Of a DNA stretch of 64,000 bases, positions 33,929 to 43,203 are shown in pieces. Position numbers and translations under genes: made by a program. The notes below the pieces were generated by a model that saw nothing but the letters and a program-made list of their open reading frames with translations, was not told where the DNA came from and ran no database searches. The DNA comes from an uncultured Verrucomicrobiota bacterium (GTDB taxonomy: Bacteria; Verrucomicrobiota; Verrucomicrobiia; Verrucomicrobiales; Verrucomicrobiaceae). The stretch's first letter is position 1, and each line of letters starts with the position of its first letter. The stretch lies in NCBI GenBank assembly GCA_903838675.1, contig CAILZI010000121.1:1-64000 (forward strand), given 5' to 3'.

Positions 33929-35788
33929 ATGGCCGTCTCCAAAAAACCACTTAACGGATCCCATTCTCGCAACGCCGCCGGACAGGCAGGCGAACCTGCT
34001 GCTGCTGAAGAAGATGCAGCCCCACAAAAGCGTGGCCGCGGCAGACCGCGCATTCATCCGCCCAAAGAACAGCCAACATCCCAGGTAGGACCTGATGGCC
34101 AGCTGCTCAAACGCCGCCGGGGACGCCCGCCCAAGCTCGGCCATGCGGGTGGCATCAATCAGTTTGCGAACACCACGCACGATGACATCCATTCTCCCGA
34201 TGTTCAGGCGAGGCTGCGCGATCTGATTCGTACGGCACGCGAGCATGATCATCTGACTTGGGACGACATCAATGAGGCCCTGCCTTCGGGATTCGTGACC
34301 CCGGACCTGATGGATGCCCTCATCACGCGCCTGCGTGCGATGGAAATCAAGATCAGTGACGATGTTGATGGTGTGGCTGCCCGTCATAATGCCGCCCGTG
34401 AGCGGATTACGGCAGAACGTGACGCTGCTTCGGCCAAACTGGATGTGTTTGATGATCCGGTGCGCATGTACCTGCGCCAGATGGGCCAGGTGCCATTGCT
34501 CACGCGCGAGCAGGAGATCAACATCTCCAAGCGCATCGAAAAGGCTGACCTGAGCATGCGCCAGTGCCTGCATACCATCGGCTTCATCGGCCAGGCCTAT
34601 TTGCAGTTTGCCGAAGCGCTGTGCAACGGCGTCGAACGCTTTGATCGTCTCGTCAGCGACCGCAAGGCAGATGAAAGGGACGCCTATTTTAAAAAGCTGA
34701 AACCGCTGCTCGACCAGGCGCGCGAGACGCATGAAAAGACCAGCAAGGCATTTTCCGCCTTGATCAATGCCGGCCCGCGCAAACGCGCCGCCAGTCAGGA
34801 GGAGTTTGAAACACTGCGCGCCGCATTTTTCCGTGTCTGTGAGAAGTTTTACTTCAAATCAAAGATCACCGAGGACTTCGTGACCCTGCTGCAGCAGCGG
34901 CTGACTGATCTGGGCAATCTGGAGCGCAGTCTGAAGGAGCAGCCCCGCAACGAAGCCACGAAAGAGGCCATCAGCGCCTTTGAACAGGAATCATGGATGA
35001 CGGCGGCGGATTACCGCACGCTCATCACAGACACTCTCAAACATGTGTCCGGCTCCACGCGGGCCAAGACCGAGATGATCGAGGCCAACCTGCGGCTGGT
35101 CATTTCCATTGCCAAGAAATACACCAATCGCGGGCTGTCCTTCCTCGATCTCATTCAGGAAGGCAACATGGGCCTCATGCGTGCGGTGGAGAAGTTTGAG
35201 TACCAACGCGGCTACAAGTTCAGCACCTACGCCACCTGGTGGATTCGTCAGGCCATCACCCGCAGCATCGCCGATCAGGCGCGCACCATCCGCATCCCTG
35301 TGCACATGATCGAAACGATCAACAAGCTCATGCGCGTGCACAAGCAGCTGCTGCAGGAGCTTGGCCGCGATCCTACGCCCGAAGAAATCGCCGAGGAAAT
35401 CCATCTGCCCGTTGATCGCGTGAATGCCGTTCTGCGTCTTTCCCAGCAGCCGGTCTCCATGCAGGCCAAAGTGGGCGAAAGCGAAGGGGACACTGAATTT
35501 GGTGACTTCATCGAGGACAAGGAGGCGAGCAATCCGATGGAACTCACCGCCATGCACCTGCTGCGGGACAAGCTGCGCGACGTGCTCGACACGCTCAACC
35601 CGCGTGAGCGCGAAGTGCTGGAGCAGCGCTTTGGTCTTGGTGACGGTGCAGGGCGCACCCTTGAAGAAGTGGGCAAGCAGTTCCAGGTGACTCGCGAGCG
35701 CATTCGGCAGATCGAAGCGAAGGCCCTGCGCAAGCTGCGGCACCCGACGCGTATTCGGAAGCTGGGTGGATTCTTTGGTGCGGGCTGA
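33929..35788 (+). CDS. rpoD: housekeeping sigma factor RpoD with N-terminal AT-hook-like motifs
   Basis: The 619-aa protein is a group 1 sigma-70. Region 1.1 is at about residues 85-150, region 1.2 begins [17 protein letters not shown], region 2 has [35 protein letters not shown] and [17 protein letters not shown], and region 4.2 ends the protein with [17 protein letters not shown]. Unusually, residues 34-42 (KRGRGRPRI) and 61-70 ([10 protein letters not shown]) are two AT-hook-like motifs in a disordered basic tail. A GAGG lies six bases before the ATG. The stop abuts the convergent GGCT-like gene within TGATCA. Confidence 0.95.
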   Translation: MAVSKKPLNGSHSRNAAGQAGEPAAAEEDAAPQKRGRGRPRIHPPKEQPTSQVGPDGQLLKRRRGRPPKLGHAGGINQFANTTHDDIHSPDVQARLRDLIRTAREHDHLTWDDINEALPSGFVTPDLMDALITRLRAMEIKISDDVDGVAARHNAARERITAERDAASAKLDVFDDPVRMYLRQMGQVPLLTREQEINISKRIEKADLSMRQCLHTIGFIGQAYLQFAEALCNGVERFDRLVSDRKADERDAYFKKLKPLLDQARETHEKTSKAFSALINAGPRKRAASQEEFETLRAAFFRVCEKFYFKSKITEDFVTLLQQRLTDLGNLERSLKEQPRNEATKEAISAFEQESWMTAADYRTLITDTLKHVSGSTRAKTEMIEANLRLVISIAKKYTNRGLSFLDLIQEGNMGLMRAVEKFEYQRGYKFSTYATWWIRQAITRSIADQARTIRIPVHMIETINKLMRVHKQLLQELGRDPTPEEIAEEIHLPVDRVNAVLRLSQQPVSMQAKVGESEGDTEFGDFIEDKEASNPMELTAMHLLRDKLRDVLDTLNPREREVLEQRFGLGDGAGRTLEEVGKQFQVTRERIRQIEAKALRKLRHPTRIRKLGGFFGAG

Positions 35789-36139
35789 TCACCAGCACGA
35801 GCCCACATCGCGTCTTCCCTCAACGCTGCGCAGGTAAATATAGCCCTCGACGCGCGGCGTCGCGAAGTCGCCTTCGAGTTGTAGCGTCACGCGTTCATAT
35901 TCACCGCCCGCTGTGTCTTCTAGCACATCGAGCAGCGCGAGCCCGGCTTCGTCCACGCTCCAGACTTCACCTTGGATGGAGATGCCGTCTTTTGAACGCA
36001 CCATGCCGGGATAACCACCGAGATCAAACATGCGATAAAGCGGCAGTGTGCATGCTTCCGCCACGAATTGCTGCTGCTCGATCCATCCATGATTAACCCC
36101 GCCGCGCTTCAGCGTGCCATAAACAAACACGAGAGTCAT
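35789..36139 (-). CDS. gamma-glutamylcyclotransferase-like (GGCT/AIG2) protein
   Basis: The 116-aa protein starts VFVYGTLKRGGVNH, the GGCT-fold signature, followed by LYRMFDLGGYPGMV and VLEDTAGGEYERV, where the conserved Glu/Asp cluster lies. Family members cyclise gamma-glutamyl amines, but many bacterial homologues are uncharacterised. The ATG overlaps the stop of the upstream lipoate-ligase-like gene (ATGA at 36136-36139). The stop codons of this gene and rpoD touch. Confidence 0.85.
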   Translation of the reverse strand: MTLVFVYGTLKRGGVNHGWIEQQQFVAEACTLPLYRMFDLGGYPGMVRSKDGISIQGEVWSVDEAGLALLDVLEDTAGGEYERVTLQLEGDFATPRVEGYIYLRSVEGRRDVGSCW

Positions 36140-36840
36140 TGCAGGTGATCCTCCCGTTCGTTGAGCCAGGAACCCAGGCTGTAGCGCTTCTGGGTCAGTT
36201 CGTTCGCTCGCTCTCTCATTGCAGCAGTCATCTCGTGCTTCACCAGCACGTTTTTGGCCAGTTTTGAGGCCCAGCGCGGCCAGAACTCATCGGGTAGGTT
36301 CACCTGCTGGACGCTGCCCTGATGCAGCAGGCCCAGCTTGCCGCGCCTCTGCCCTGCCCCGGCCACTTTCACCTTGTCGCGTATCACATCGTGCAGAGCT
36401 GGTGCCACAAAGCAGAACGGGTTTTCGATCAGGTCTTCCATGCCGGCGAGGCGGCTGCCATCGTCCAAGGCCTTGGCCAGGGATTCATGGATCAAGCGGT
36501 AGCTGTCCAGCGGGTTGGTTTGAGACCAGGGATGCACGGCAGGCACAATCACCGAATAGGTGAAGTCATTGTCATGCAGAACGACACCGCCGCCCGTCCA
36601 GCGCCGCACGACCGGCCACTGCGGTAATGATCCTGCAAGCTTGGTCAGATTCTGTGCATAGCCAATGGTCGCTGTTGGCTCGTCCCAGCGGTACACGCGC
36701 AGCACGGGCAAGTCGCTCATTTCCAGCCAGGCCTGGTCGGCGGCCATGTTCCAGGGGCCGTCATGCGGTGTCGGGTCAAAGTGGAGGATGAGTTGGTCAA
36801 AGAGAGATGTTGCTGAATCCACGCGTACATCATGCCGCAA
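36136..36840 (-). CDS. lipoate-protein ligase A / octanoyltransferase-like protein
   Basis: The 234-aa protein belongs to the biotin/lipoate ligase fold. VVRRWTGGGVVLHDNDFTYS is the nucleotide/lipoyl-binding loop, and KVAGAGQRRGKLGLLHQGS holds the conserved region around the catalytic lysine. The N-terminal GPWNMAADQAWLE is also typical of the LplA/LipM group. Whether it ligates free lipoate or transfers octanoyl cannot be decided. Its coupling to the GGCT-like gene has no obvious functional reason. Confidence 0.85.
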   Translation of the reverse strand: MRHDVRVDSATSLFDQLILHFDPTPHDGPWNMAADQAWLEMSDLPVLRVYRWDEPTATIGYAQNLTKLAGSLPQWPVVRRWTGGGVVLHDNDFTYSVIVPAVHPWSQTNPLDSYRLIHESLAKALDDGSRLAGMEDLIENPFCFVAPALHDVIRDKVKVAGAGQRRGKLGLLHQGSVQQVNLPDEFWPRWASKLAKNVLVKHEMTAAMRERANELTQKRYSLGSWLNEREDHLQ

Positions 36841-36904
36841 TTATCCTTGCTTGCAGCCGGGATGTTTCTTTGACTTCCGCCACCTCGTTTCCAGACTCCA
36901 CGTC

Positions 36905-38659
36905 ATGCGCCCAACCCGCCTGCTTGTTCTCGCCTTTTCCCTGCTGTCCACCGTCTTGTCCTCTGCGGCAGACGACTACCAGCCCGGCCCCGACTCCAAA
37001 GCGCAGGAGGGCGTGCCGAAGGGCGACGTGTTGAAGTTCGAATTCAAGAACAGCAAAATCTTCCCCGGCACGGTGCGTGACTACTGGGTTTATGTGCCGA
37101 AGCAATACACTCCCGACAAACCGGCGTGCGTGCATGTGAATCAGGATGGCATTCAGAATCTGGCTCCGGTGGTCTTTGACAATCTGATCGCAAAAAAAGA
37201 GATCCCTGTGCTCATCGGTGTCTTCGTCATGCACGGCCGCGTTCCGGCGCGTGATGGCAGCACGGCATTGGACCGCTTCAACCGCAGTGTGGAATACGAC
37301 GGCCTGGGTGAGAACTACGCGCGCTTCATTCTCGAAGAGCTTCTGCCCGAGGTGGAAAAGATCGTACTGCCGGATGGGCGTGCCATCCGTCTCTCGCATG
37401 AAGGGAATGACCGCAGCATTGGGGGCAGCAGCAGCGGGGCCATCGCGGCATTCACTGCTGCGTGGGAACGGCCTGAGGCTTTCAGCCGCGTGTTCAGCAG
37501 CATCGGCACCTATGTGGATCAGCGCGGCGGCAATGATTACCCGGTGATGATTCGCAAGGCCGAGCCAAAGGCGCTGCGTGTTTTCCTTCAGGACGGCAGC
37601 AATGATGCGAACGGCACCGGTGGAAACTGGTTCCTCGCAAACAATGAAATGCTCTCAGCACTGGAATTCGCGGGTTATGAATCCAACCACGTATGGGGTG
37701 ACGGTGGCCACAATGGCAAGCATGCCACAGCCATCTTCCCTGATGCCATGCGCTGGCTGTGGAAGGACTGGCCCAAAGCCATCACGAAAGGTGTTGGCTC
37801 GAAATCACCTGTGGTGGAGGTGCTTGGCGCAGACAGTGAATGGCAGCTGGTGGGTGAAGGCTACGGCTTTACTGAAGGTCCGGCGGTGAATGCAAAAGGC
37901 GAAGTCTTCTTCACCGACATCCCGAACAGCCGCATCCATAAAGTCGCGCTGGATGGCAAGGTTTCCGTCTTTGCTGAAAACACCGGCAAGGCCAACGGGC
38001 TTATGTTTGGTCCCGATGGACGCCTGTTCGCTTGTGCCAGTGGCAACAAACAGATCGTTGCCTACGATGAAGCGGCCAAGATGACGGTGATCGCCGAGGG
38101 CATTGAATCGAATGATCTCTGCATCGGATTGAACGGCAATCTCTACGTCACCGATCCGCCGCACAAACAGGTGTGGCTCATCAAACCGAATGGTGAAAAA
38201 AGCATCGTCGATACCAATGAGAAGGGAGGGCTCGCGTTCCCCAATGGTGTTCGCTTAACGCCGGATCAGAGCCTGCTGCTCGTCGCTGACATGCGCGGCC
38301 AGTTCGTCTGGAGCTACCACATTGAGGCGGATGGCACACTAAGCGCCAAGCAGCCGTATCACCATCTGCGAATCGTTGATGGAATGATGGAAAGTGGAGC
38401 CGATGGCATGGCGCTGGACACGAAGGGCCGGCTGTATGTCGCGACACACGCGGGCATTCAGTTTTGTGACCAGGCTGGACGGGTGAACGGCATCATCGCC
38501 AAGCCGCAGCGCAAATGGCTGGCGAACGTCGTGTTTGGGGGGGCTGGCTTCGACGAGCTCTACGCCTGCAATGGCGACAAGGTATTTAAACGCAAAACTC
38601 AGGTGAAGGGCGTACGCTCGGCGGACGCCACGATCAAGCCGGAGAAGCCGAGGCTGTAA
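36905..38659 (+). CDS. secreted esterase fused to an SMP-30/gluconolactonase-like domain
   Basis: ATG 36905 begins a signal peptide (residues 1-21); the mature protein is about 563 aa. Residues 45-290 are an enterochelin-esterase-like alpha/beta hydrolase with GGSSSGA (nucleophile S176), D234 and a histidine at 269 or 273. Residues 310-575 are a beta-propeller of the SMP-30/gluconolaconase/LRE type (GYGFTEGPAVNAKGEVFFTDI, FPNGVRLTPDQSLLLVAD). The fusion suggests processing of an esterified sugar or lactone in the periplasm. Similar fusions are common in PVC genomes. The upstream in-frame extension is antisense to the lipoate-ligase gene and rejected. Confidence 0.9.
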   Translation: MRPTRLLVLAFSLLSTVLSSAADDYQPGPDSKAQEGVPKGDVLKFEFKNSKIFPGTVRDYWVYVPKQYTPDKPACVHVNQDGIQNLAPVVFDNLIAKKEIPVLIGVFVMHGRVPARDGSTALDRFNRSVEYDGLGENYARFILEELLPEVEKIVLPDGRAIRLSHEGNDRSIGGSSSGAIAAFTAAWERPEAFSRVFSSIGTYVDQRGGNDYPVMIRKAEPKALRVFLQDGSNDANGTGGNWFLANNEMLSALEFAGYESNHVWGDGGHNGKHATAIFPDAMRWLWKDWPKAITKGVGSKSPVVEVLGADSEWQLVGEGYGFTEGPAVNAKGEVFFTDIPNSRIHKVALDGKVSVFAENTGKANGLMFGPDGRLFACASGNKQIVAYDEAAKMTVIAEGIESNDLCIGLNGNLYVTDPPHKQVWLIKPNGEKSIVDTNEKGGLAFPNGVRLTPDQSLLLVADMRGQFVWSYHIEADGTLSAKQPYHHLRIVDGMMESGADGMALDTKGRLYVATHAGIQFCDQAGRVNGIIAKPQRKWLANVVFGGAGFDELYACNGDKVFKRKTQVKGVRSADATIKPEKPRL

Positions 38660-38663
38660 AAAC

Positions 38664-39833
38664 TCAGCTCTCCGCAGCAGCAGCAGCTCGCTTCTGCAGT
38701 TCCATCAAGGCGTTGAGGATCTTCACGCGGTTCATTTCGTGAACTTCAAGCTTCGTGCCGATCTCGGGCACGAGGGTGACGGTGAGCTCACCGCCCAAGT
38801 GCTCGCGGAACTCCTCCAATCCTTCGAGGATGGCGGGCTCGCCACTGCGGCCGGTGTTCATGAGATGGGGAGAGGACGTGGCGAAGCCAATGCGCTCGAT
38901 GAGCTTCAGCACACGCTCACAGGTCTCTTCGTTCAAAATGCCCTGCATGCGCGAATAGACGAGATCCACGGCCATGCCGATGGCGACGGCCTCGCCATGT
39001 GAAACGGTGAATTTGGAAATCTGCTCGAGCTTGTGCGCAGCCCAGTGACCAAAGTCGAGGGGGCGGGCGGAACCCAGTTCATAGGGATCTCCGCCGGTGG
39101 CGATGTGCTCGACATGAAGCTCGGCGCTGCGCTGGATGAGCTGCTCGAGCGCCTCCTGCTTCAAGGCGGCAAGATCATCTGCCATGGCCTCGAGCTGTTC
39201 GAAGAAAGCACGATCACGAATGAGCGATACTTTGATGGCCTCGATGATGCCATTGCGGCGCTCACGCACGGGCAGAGATTCCAGGAAGGCGAAGTCATTC
39301 ACCACCGCAAACGGCACGGTGAAGCTGCCCACCCAGTTTTTCTTGCCGAAATAATTCACGCCGTTCTTCACCCCAACGCCCCCATCTCCCTGGCTGAGAG
39401 TGGTGGTGGGAAAGCGGATGTGGCGGATGCCACGATGCGCGGTGGAGGCCGCAAAGCAGACCAGATCCAGCGCCGCACCGCCGCCGATGACGAAAACATA
39501 GCTGTGCCGGTCCAGCGCGGCTTCATTGATGGCGTCCCAGCAGCATTCGACGAGCCGGAAGTCATTTTTGCAGGATTCACCACCGGGAATGACGATGGGG
39601 TCATCCACCATGGTGAAGGTGTCGGCGTGCACCTGACCGTAGGCCATGATGTCGTCGATCAGATCACGGTTGGCGGTGGCGACGGCTTCATCCACAAACA
39701 CGAGCACGCGCGGGAGCTTGTGCGGCTGGTCGAGGCGGAGAAGATCACGAATGGTGTGGTTCCGGGGCGCAAAGACTTCTCTCGTGAACAAGATGCGGTG
39801 GATGTGCTCGAGCCTGATTTTTTTCTCTAACAT
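38664..39833 (-). CDS. AroB-superfamily sugar phosphate cyclase, EboD-like
   Basis: The 389-aa protein has the 3-dehydroquinate synthase fold: NAD-binding VIGGGAALDL, substrate loop GVGVKNGVNYFGKKN, and metal ligands in GIIEAIK, DFGHWAAHKLE and SHGEAVAIG. The AHRGIRHIRFPTTTLSQ and GVGVKNG blocks are closer, from memory, to the EboD-type synthases of ebo clusters than to housekeeping AroB. No shikimate genes adjoin it. A UbiA/EboC-like gene lies at 45986-46849. The substrate is uncertain: DAHP or another sugar phosphate. Confidence 0.8.
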   Translation of the reverse strand: MLEKKIRLEHIHRILFTREVFAPRNHTIRDLLRLDQPHKLPRVLVFVDEAVATANRDLIDDIMAYGQVHADTFTMVDDPIVIPGGESCKNDFRLVECCWDAINEAALDRHSYVFVIGGGAALDLVCFAASTAHRGIRHIRFPTTTLSQGDGGVGVKNGVNYFGKKNWVGSFTVPFAVVNDFAFLESLPVRERRNGIIEAIKVSLIRDRAFFEQLEAMADDLAALKQEALEQLIQRSAELHVEHIATGGDPYELGSARPLDFGHWAAHKLEQISKFTVSHGEAVAIGMAVDLVYSRMQGILNEETCERVLKLIERIGFATSSPHLMNTGRSGEPAILEGLEEFREHLGGELTVTLVPEIGTKLEVHEMNRVKILNALMELQKRAAAAAES

Positions 39834-40128
39834 TAACGGGGGTGGGTTCTTTGGCTCTGACCGGGGTTGAGGTCAAAGGGAAAGGGCAAACGTCTGCCGA
39901 ATGTACTTTCTAACCCGCAGCACCCATTTAGCCCTGAAAGCAGCACTTTTTGATGCAATTCTCCGGCAGGCTGATGGCCAGCCCCCCCTCCTGTCCGGCC
40001 ACCCGTGGAAATAGCCTGCTCGGGTGATTGAGATGGCTACCCCCCGGATTCAACATGTTTGCTGCCATGAAAACCATGCTTTCCAATTCGCAGAGCAGTC
40101 ATGACATCACCAGGAATAGCATCGGGTG
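39834..40128. other. 295-base divergent intergenic region
   Basis: This region separates the divergent AroB-like and histidine kinase genes and must contain promoters for both, but I cannot pick out convincing -35/-10 pairs. Apart from the 24-codon leader ORF at 40055-40129, I see no gene or strong hairpin. Confidence 0.5.
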
Positions 40129-40129
40129 A
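40055..40129 (+). CDS. possible 24-aa leader peptide
   Basis: An ATG at 40055 opens a 24-codon frame (start MFAAMKTMLSN) whose TGA at 40127-40129 shares its last base with the kinase ATG at 40129 (TGATG). Such an overlap would let translation of the leader couple to the kinase. No Shine-Dalgarno is seen, and a chance ORF of this size is common, so this is weak. Confidence 0.25.
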   Translation: MFAAMKTMLSNSQSSHDITRNSIG

Positions 40130-41586
40130 TGGCAGATTCACCGTTGTTCAGTCAATCAATGCCCAGGGAAGCATGGGAAAATAAAGCAACCACAGCAGTG
40201 ACTTTTCCACCTCCACTTCGCTTTCTAATTCCAGCGCTGCTGCTGCTGCTGGGACTCGTGGCGGCCTGGCTGGATTATGAACTGGACCTGGCCAATGACT
40301 TGGAGCGCAATTTTAATGACGTGACCACGCAGGCCGAGGCAACCGGCACCCGGCTGACCCAGCTCGTCCGGCAGCATCTCATTCAGGGAGACCTCAAGGT
40401 ATTGAGTGACAGCCTTTCCGACTGGAAGCATGAACCCTGGCTGCGCATGGCCGCCGTGGTAGATGCAAACGGCCTGGTATTGGCAAGCTCATCCACCCAT
40501 TGGGAGGGGCTGTCAGCCGAGGAGACCCCTGCGGCCACCGCGTGGAAGCGTGCCAGACAGAACACCGGCAAAATCATGGAGTCTGCAGCCTTGGACAAAG
40601 GGGACTTCATTGTGCTTGCAGCGTTTCCCATCGAAATTCCTTCAAAGAGCCGCCAGTGGCTCCTGCTGGTGTATGACCGCGCCAATGCCGTCCTCAATGC
40701 GCATCAGGATGCACGTCAACGGATGGCGTGGTCAGCTTCCGTGATCGCCTTCATGTGTCTTGGCCTATGGGCCATCCTTCACTTTGGCGTGGCCACCCGG
40801 CTTGAACGGCTGGCACGCTCGGTTCGTGAGTTTGGCGAAGGCAGGACCATCAGCATCGACCCCGTGAAGGGTGGCGATGAAGTGCATGAGCTCTCGCAGG
40901 CATTCAGGAAAATGACCCAGCGACTGGCAGACCGTGAACGAGAACGCACCGAACTGGAGCGTGCGGTGATAGATTCGGCTGAAAATGAGCGCCGTCGAAT
41001 CGGACATGAACTCCACGATGGCATCGGACAGCAGCTCACGGCCGTGCTGATGGCGATCAACGGCCTGCACGACGAACTGCAGGCCAAAGCCCCGGCTTTT
41101 GCGGAACACGCACAGCATGCCAGCCAGAGCCTGCGTGAAGCCCTGGCTGAAGTGCGAGGCCTGTCCCATGGACTTGCCCCGGTTCCTTTGTGGGAACAAG
41201 GCCTGGAACACGCCCTGCAGGCGCTGGCAGATGTCACCACGCGCAGCTCCGGTGTGCGGTGCGTGTTTGAATGCCCGGCTCACATCATGGACATCAGCGA
41301 GTCGACTGCCTGCAACCTGTACAGGATCGCTCAGGAGGCGGTGAACAATGCTTTGAAGCATGCGGATTCTGGAGAGATCCGCATCGGACTGGAGTGCCGT
41401 GATGGATTCCTTGTCCTTGAGATCGACGATGATGGCTGTGGTCTGCCGGAAACACCACCCGAAGGCGGCGGCATTGGATTTCGCATCATGCAACATCGCA
41501 CTGAAATGATGGGCGGCAGGATGGAGCACGGTGCTCCACCCGCAGGCGGCACGCGCATCGCTGTGCACATTCCCAACATCCCATGA
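40129..41586 (+). CDS. HisKA_3-type sensor histidine kinase
   Basis: The kinase is 485 aa from ATG 40129 (a GTG at 40126 adds one residue). Helices at about 31-48 and 200-220 enclose a periplasmic sensor of roughly 150 residues; a HAMP domain follows. The phosphoacceptor is H296 in RRRIGHELHDGIGQQLT. The ATPase shows NLYRIAQEAVNNALKHA, LEIDDDGCGLP and GIGFRIMQHRTEMMGG, all intact. It overlaps the regulator gene by four bases (ATGA). It is paralogous to the kinase at 29750-31132 but better conserved in its ATP-binding boxes. Confidence 0.94.
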   Translation: MADSPLFSQSMPREAWENKATTAVTFPPPLRFLIPALLLLLGLVAAWLDYELDLANDLERNFNDVTTQAEATGTRLTQLVRQHLIQGDLKVLSDSLSDWKHEPWLRMAAVVDANGLVLASSSTHWEGLSAEETPAATAWKRARQNTGKIMESAALDKGDFIVLAAFPIEIPSKSRQWLLLVYDRANAVLNAHQDARQRMAWSASVIAFMCLGLWAILHFGVATRLERLARSVREFGEGRTISIDPVKGGDEVHELSQAFRKMTQRLADRERERTELERAVIDSAENERRRIGHELHDGIGQQLTAVLMAINGLHDELQAKAPAFAEHAQHASQSLREALAEVRGLSHGLAPVPLWEQGLEHALQALADVTTRSSGVRCVFECPAHIMDISESTACNLYRIAQEAVNNALKHADSGEIRIGLECRDGFLVLEIDDDGCGLPETPPEGGGIGFRIMQHRTEMMGGRMEHGAPPAGGTRIAVHIPNIP

Positions 41587-42269
41587 CAACTGCTGACACC
41601 AACACAAAAACCTACCGCCTCGTGCTCGTGGATGATCATCCGGCAGTGATCAATGGCTATCGTTACATGCTGCAGGCCTATCCGTGCTTTGAAATCTGCG
41701 GCACGGCGGCCAATGAGTCCGAGGCCCTGACCTTGGTGACCGACTTGAAGCCCGACCTGCTCATCACAGATCTCAACATGCCGGGCCGCGGAGGCCTTGA
41801 GCTCATCAAAGATCTCGCGGCCCTGCATCCCGGACTGAAAATCATCGTCAGTTCCATGCATGATGAGATGCTATGTGCCGCACGCGCTCTGCGCGCCGGA
41901 GCCAGCGGCTACGTGGGCAAGGACAGTCCTGGCAATGCTCTGCTGGATGCCATCCACAAAGTTCTCGAAGGCGGCGTTTATGTAAGCGACCGGCTGGCCG
42001 CGCACCTCGCGGCATCCTTTGCAACTCCCCGGCCACGGGGATCAACTGAATCGCCGCTGACCAAACTGAGTGACCGGGAGTTTCAGGTCTTCGAGCTCTT
42101 TGGCCAGGGCCAGACCGCCAAGGAAATCGCTGCACAGCTGCATCTGAGTCCGAAAACAGTTTCAGTGCATCGTGATCATATCAAAGATAAAATGGGGTTT
42201 GTCACGAGTGCGGAAATGATCCGTCAGGCGGTGCGCTGGGTGGAGACACAGCGGGATGTGCTCAAGTGA
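41583..42269 (+). CDS. NarL/LuxR-type response regulator
   Basis: The 228-aa protein has a complete receiver: D17-D18, phosphoacceptor D63 (LLITDLNMPGRGG), switch S90/S91 and K113. The C-terminal LuxR-type HTH is LSDREFQVFELFGQGQTAKEIAAQL...SPKTVSVHRDHIKDKM. Its start is fixed by the four-base overlap with the kinase. Downstream lie a small unknown ORF and a degenerate receiver that matches this one closely in layout. Confidence 0.94.
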   Translation: MTTADTNTKTYRLVLVDDHPAVINGYRYMLQAYPCFEICGTAANESEALTLVTDLKPDLLITDLNMPGRGGLELIKDLAALHPGLKIIVSSMHDEMLCAARALRAGASGYVGKDSPGNALLDAIHKVLEGGVYVSDRLAAHLAASFATPRPRGSTESPLTKLSDREFQVFELFGQGQTAKEIAAQLHLSPKTVSVHRDHIKDKMGFVTSAEMIRQAVRWVETQRDVLK

Positions 42270-42388
42270 CATGTCACCGGAAGCAATAGGCTCAGTGCCT
42301 AAATGCAGACGGCGCCAGTGAGGATACCGGAACTGCTGAATCCCCCCCATGGTTTGATGTCCATCAACCCAACCGGCATTCAGCAACC

Positions 42389-42613
42389 ATGAAATCGTCG
42401 CACTTGCAGTCCATAAGCCGGGCACCAGGAAGCCCCACCACTCACTTGAGTTTTTCGGATGTTCATCAGCACCTTGATGATAATTCTCATCATTTCGATG
42501 AACTGATGCAGATCTCGCAGATTGACCTGGAGCAAAAGCCCGCCGTCCACCAGAAACCCAATGCGAAGGTTTTGTTCCAATTCTTTGATGGCTCGCCCAT
42601 GTCAGAGCCGTGA
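42389..42613 (+). CDS. hypothetical 74-aa protein
   Basis: The product is small, soluble and rich in Ser, His and Gln, with SDVHQHLDDNSHHFDELMQ in the middle. No homology is recognised. It lies between the response regulator and the degenerate receiver gene on the same strand, 24 bases before the latter, which is the main reason to consider it real. A base composition close to its neighbours gives no decisive support. Confidence 0.4.
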   Translation: MKSSHLQSISRAPGSPTTHLSFSDVHQHLDDNSHHFDELMQISQIDLEQKPAVHQKPNAKVLFQFFDGSPMSEP

Positions 42614-42637
42614 GTTTCAGGCGTTCAACAACTAGTA

Positions 42638-43108
42638 ATGCCTGAAATGAGAAACCCTGATCGAATCGTCATCGTGGATAATGATCCCGCCAGTCAAGCG
42701 GACTTCCGCGCTGCGCTGGAAGTACAGCCTGATCTTACTGTTGCGGCGGCTGTGACCTGCGCCTCCTGCTCATTCGCAGCGGTGTCCGAGCAGAGTCCTG
42801 ATCTTGTGCTGCTCAGACTGAGCATGCCGGGGCATCGAATCCTTGAACTGGTGAAAGATCTTCTGGTGCTGCATGCGGGCCTCAAGTTTCTCATTATCTC
42901 CAGCAACCATGCGGAACTGGAAGCTGGCCGTGTCATGCGGGCAGGAGCCCAAGGCTGCGTGTGTGCCAGCAGCAGCACCGCCACCAAGCTGAACGCCGTG
43001 CGCCAGGTGCTGGCTGGCGGCCAATGCTTCAGTTCGCAGCACCCGCTTCGCCAGTCTGCGCCCAGCCTGGCACCGCTGCACTGGGTCAATGCAACCGTAT
43101 CGCTTTGA
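42638..43108 (+). CDS. degenerate stand-alone receiver (pseudo-response regulator)
   Basis: The 156-aa protein follows the receiver fold of the regulator at 41583-42269: IVIVDNDPAS, then PDLVLLRLSMPG, LVKDLLVLHAGLKFLIISS and MRAGAQGCVCA. The phosphoacceptor position holds R60 instead of Asp, and the conserved lysine position is A110. No HTH follows; the C terminus is about 25 residues of low complexity. It cannot be phosphorylated in the normal way and has no DNA-binding domain. It could be a decoy or adaptor for the adjacent kinase, or a decaying gene duplicate. Confidence 0.75.
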   Translation: MPEMRNPDRIVIVDNDPASQADFRAALEVQPDLTVAAAVTCASCSFAAVSEQSPDLVLLRLSMPGHRILELVKDLLVLHAGLKFLIISSNHAELEAGRVMRAGAQGCVCASSSTATKLNAVRQVLAGGQCFSSQHPLRQSAPSLAPLHWVNATVSL

Positions 43109-43161
43109 TACCTATCCCGAAGGCAGACAGGGATCGATTCGTGTTTCACACCGGTTCAGCT

Positions 43162-43192
43162 CCAGTTTCTTAAAATAGATTGCTGAAACTGG
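43162..43192. promoter_or_regulatory. 8-bp dyad upstream of the ABC exporter gene
   Basis: CCAGTTTC (43162-43169) and GAAACTGG (43185-43192) are perfect inverted copies 15 bases apart. The dyad lies 28 bases before the exporter start, between it and the pseudo-receiver gene. It may be a regulator site or a weak terminator; there is no T-run. Confidence 0.35.
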
Positions 43193-43203
43193 CGGCACTT
43201 CAT

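Noticed and set aside
35786..35791. TGATCA at the rpoD/GGCT-like stop junction as a regulator site
   Set aside because: It is simply two convergent TGA stop codons sharing sequence.
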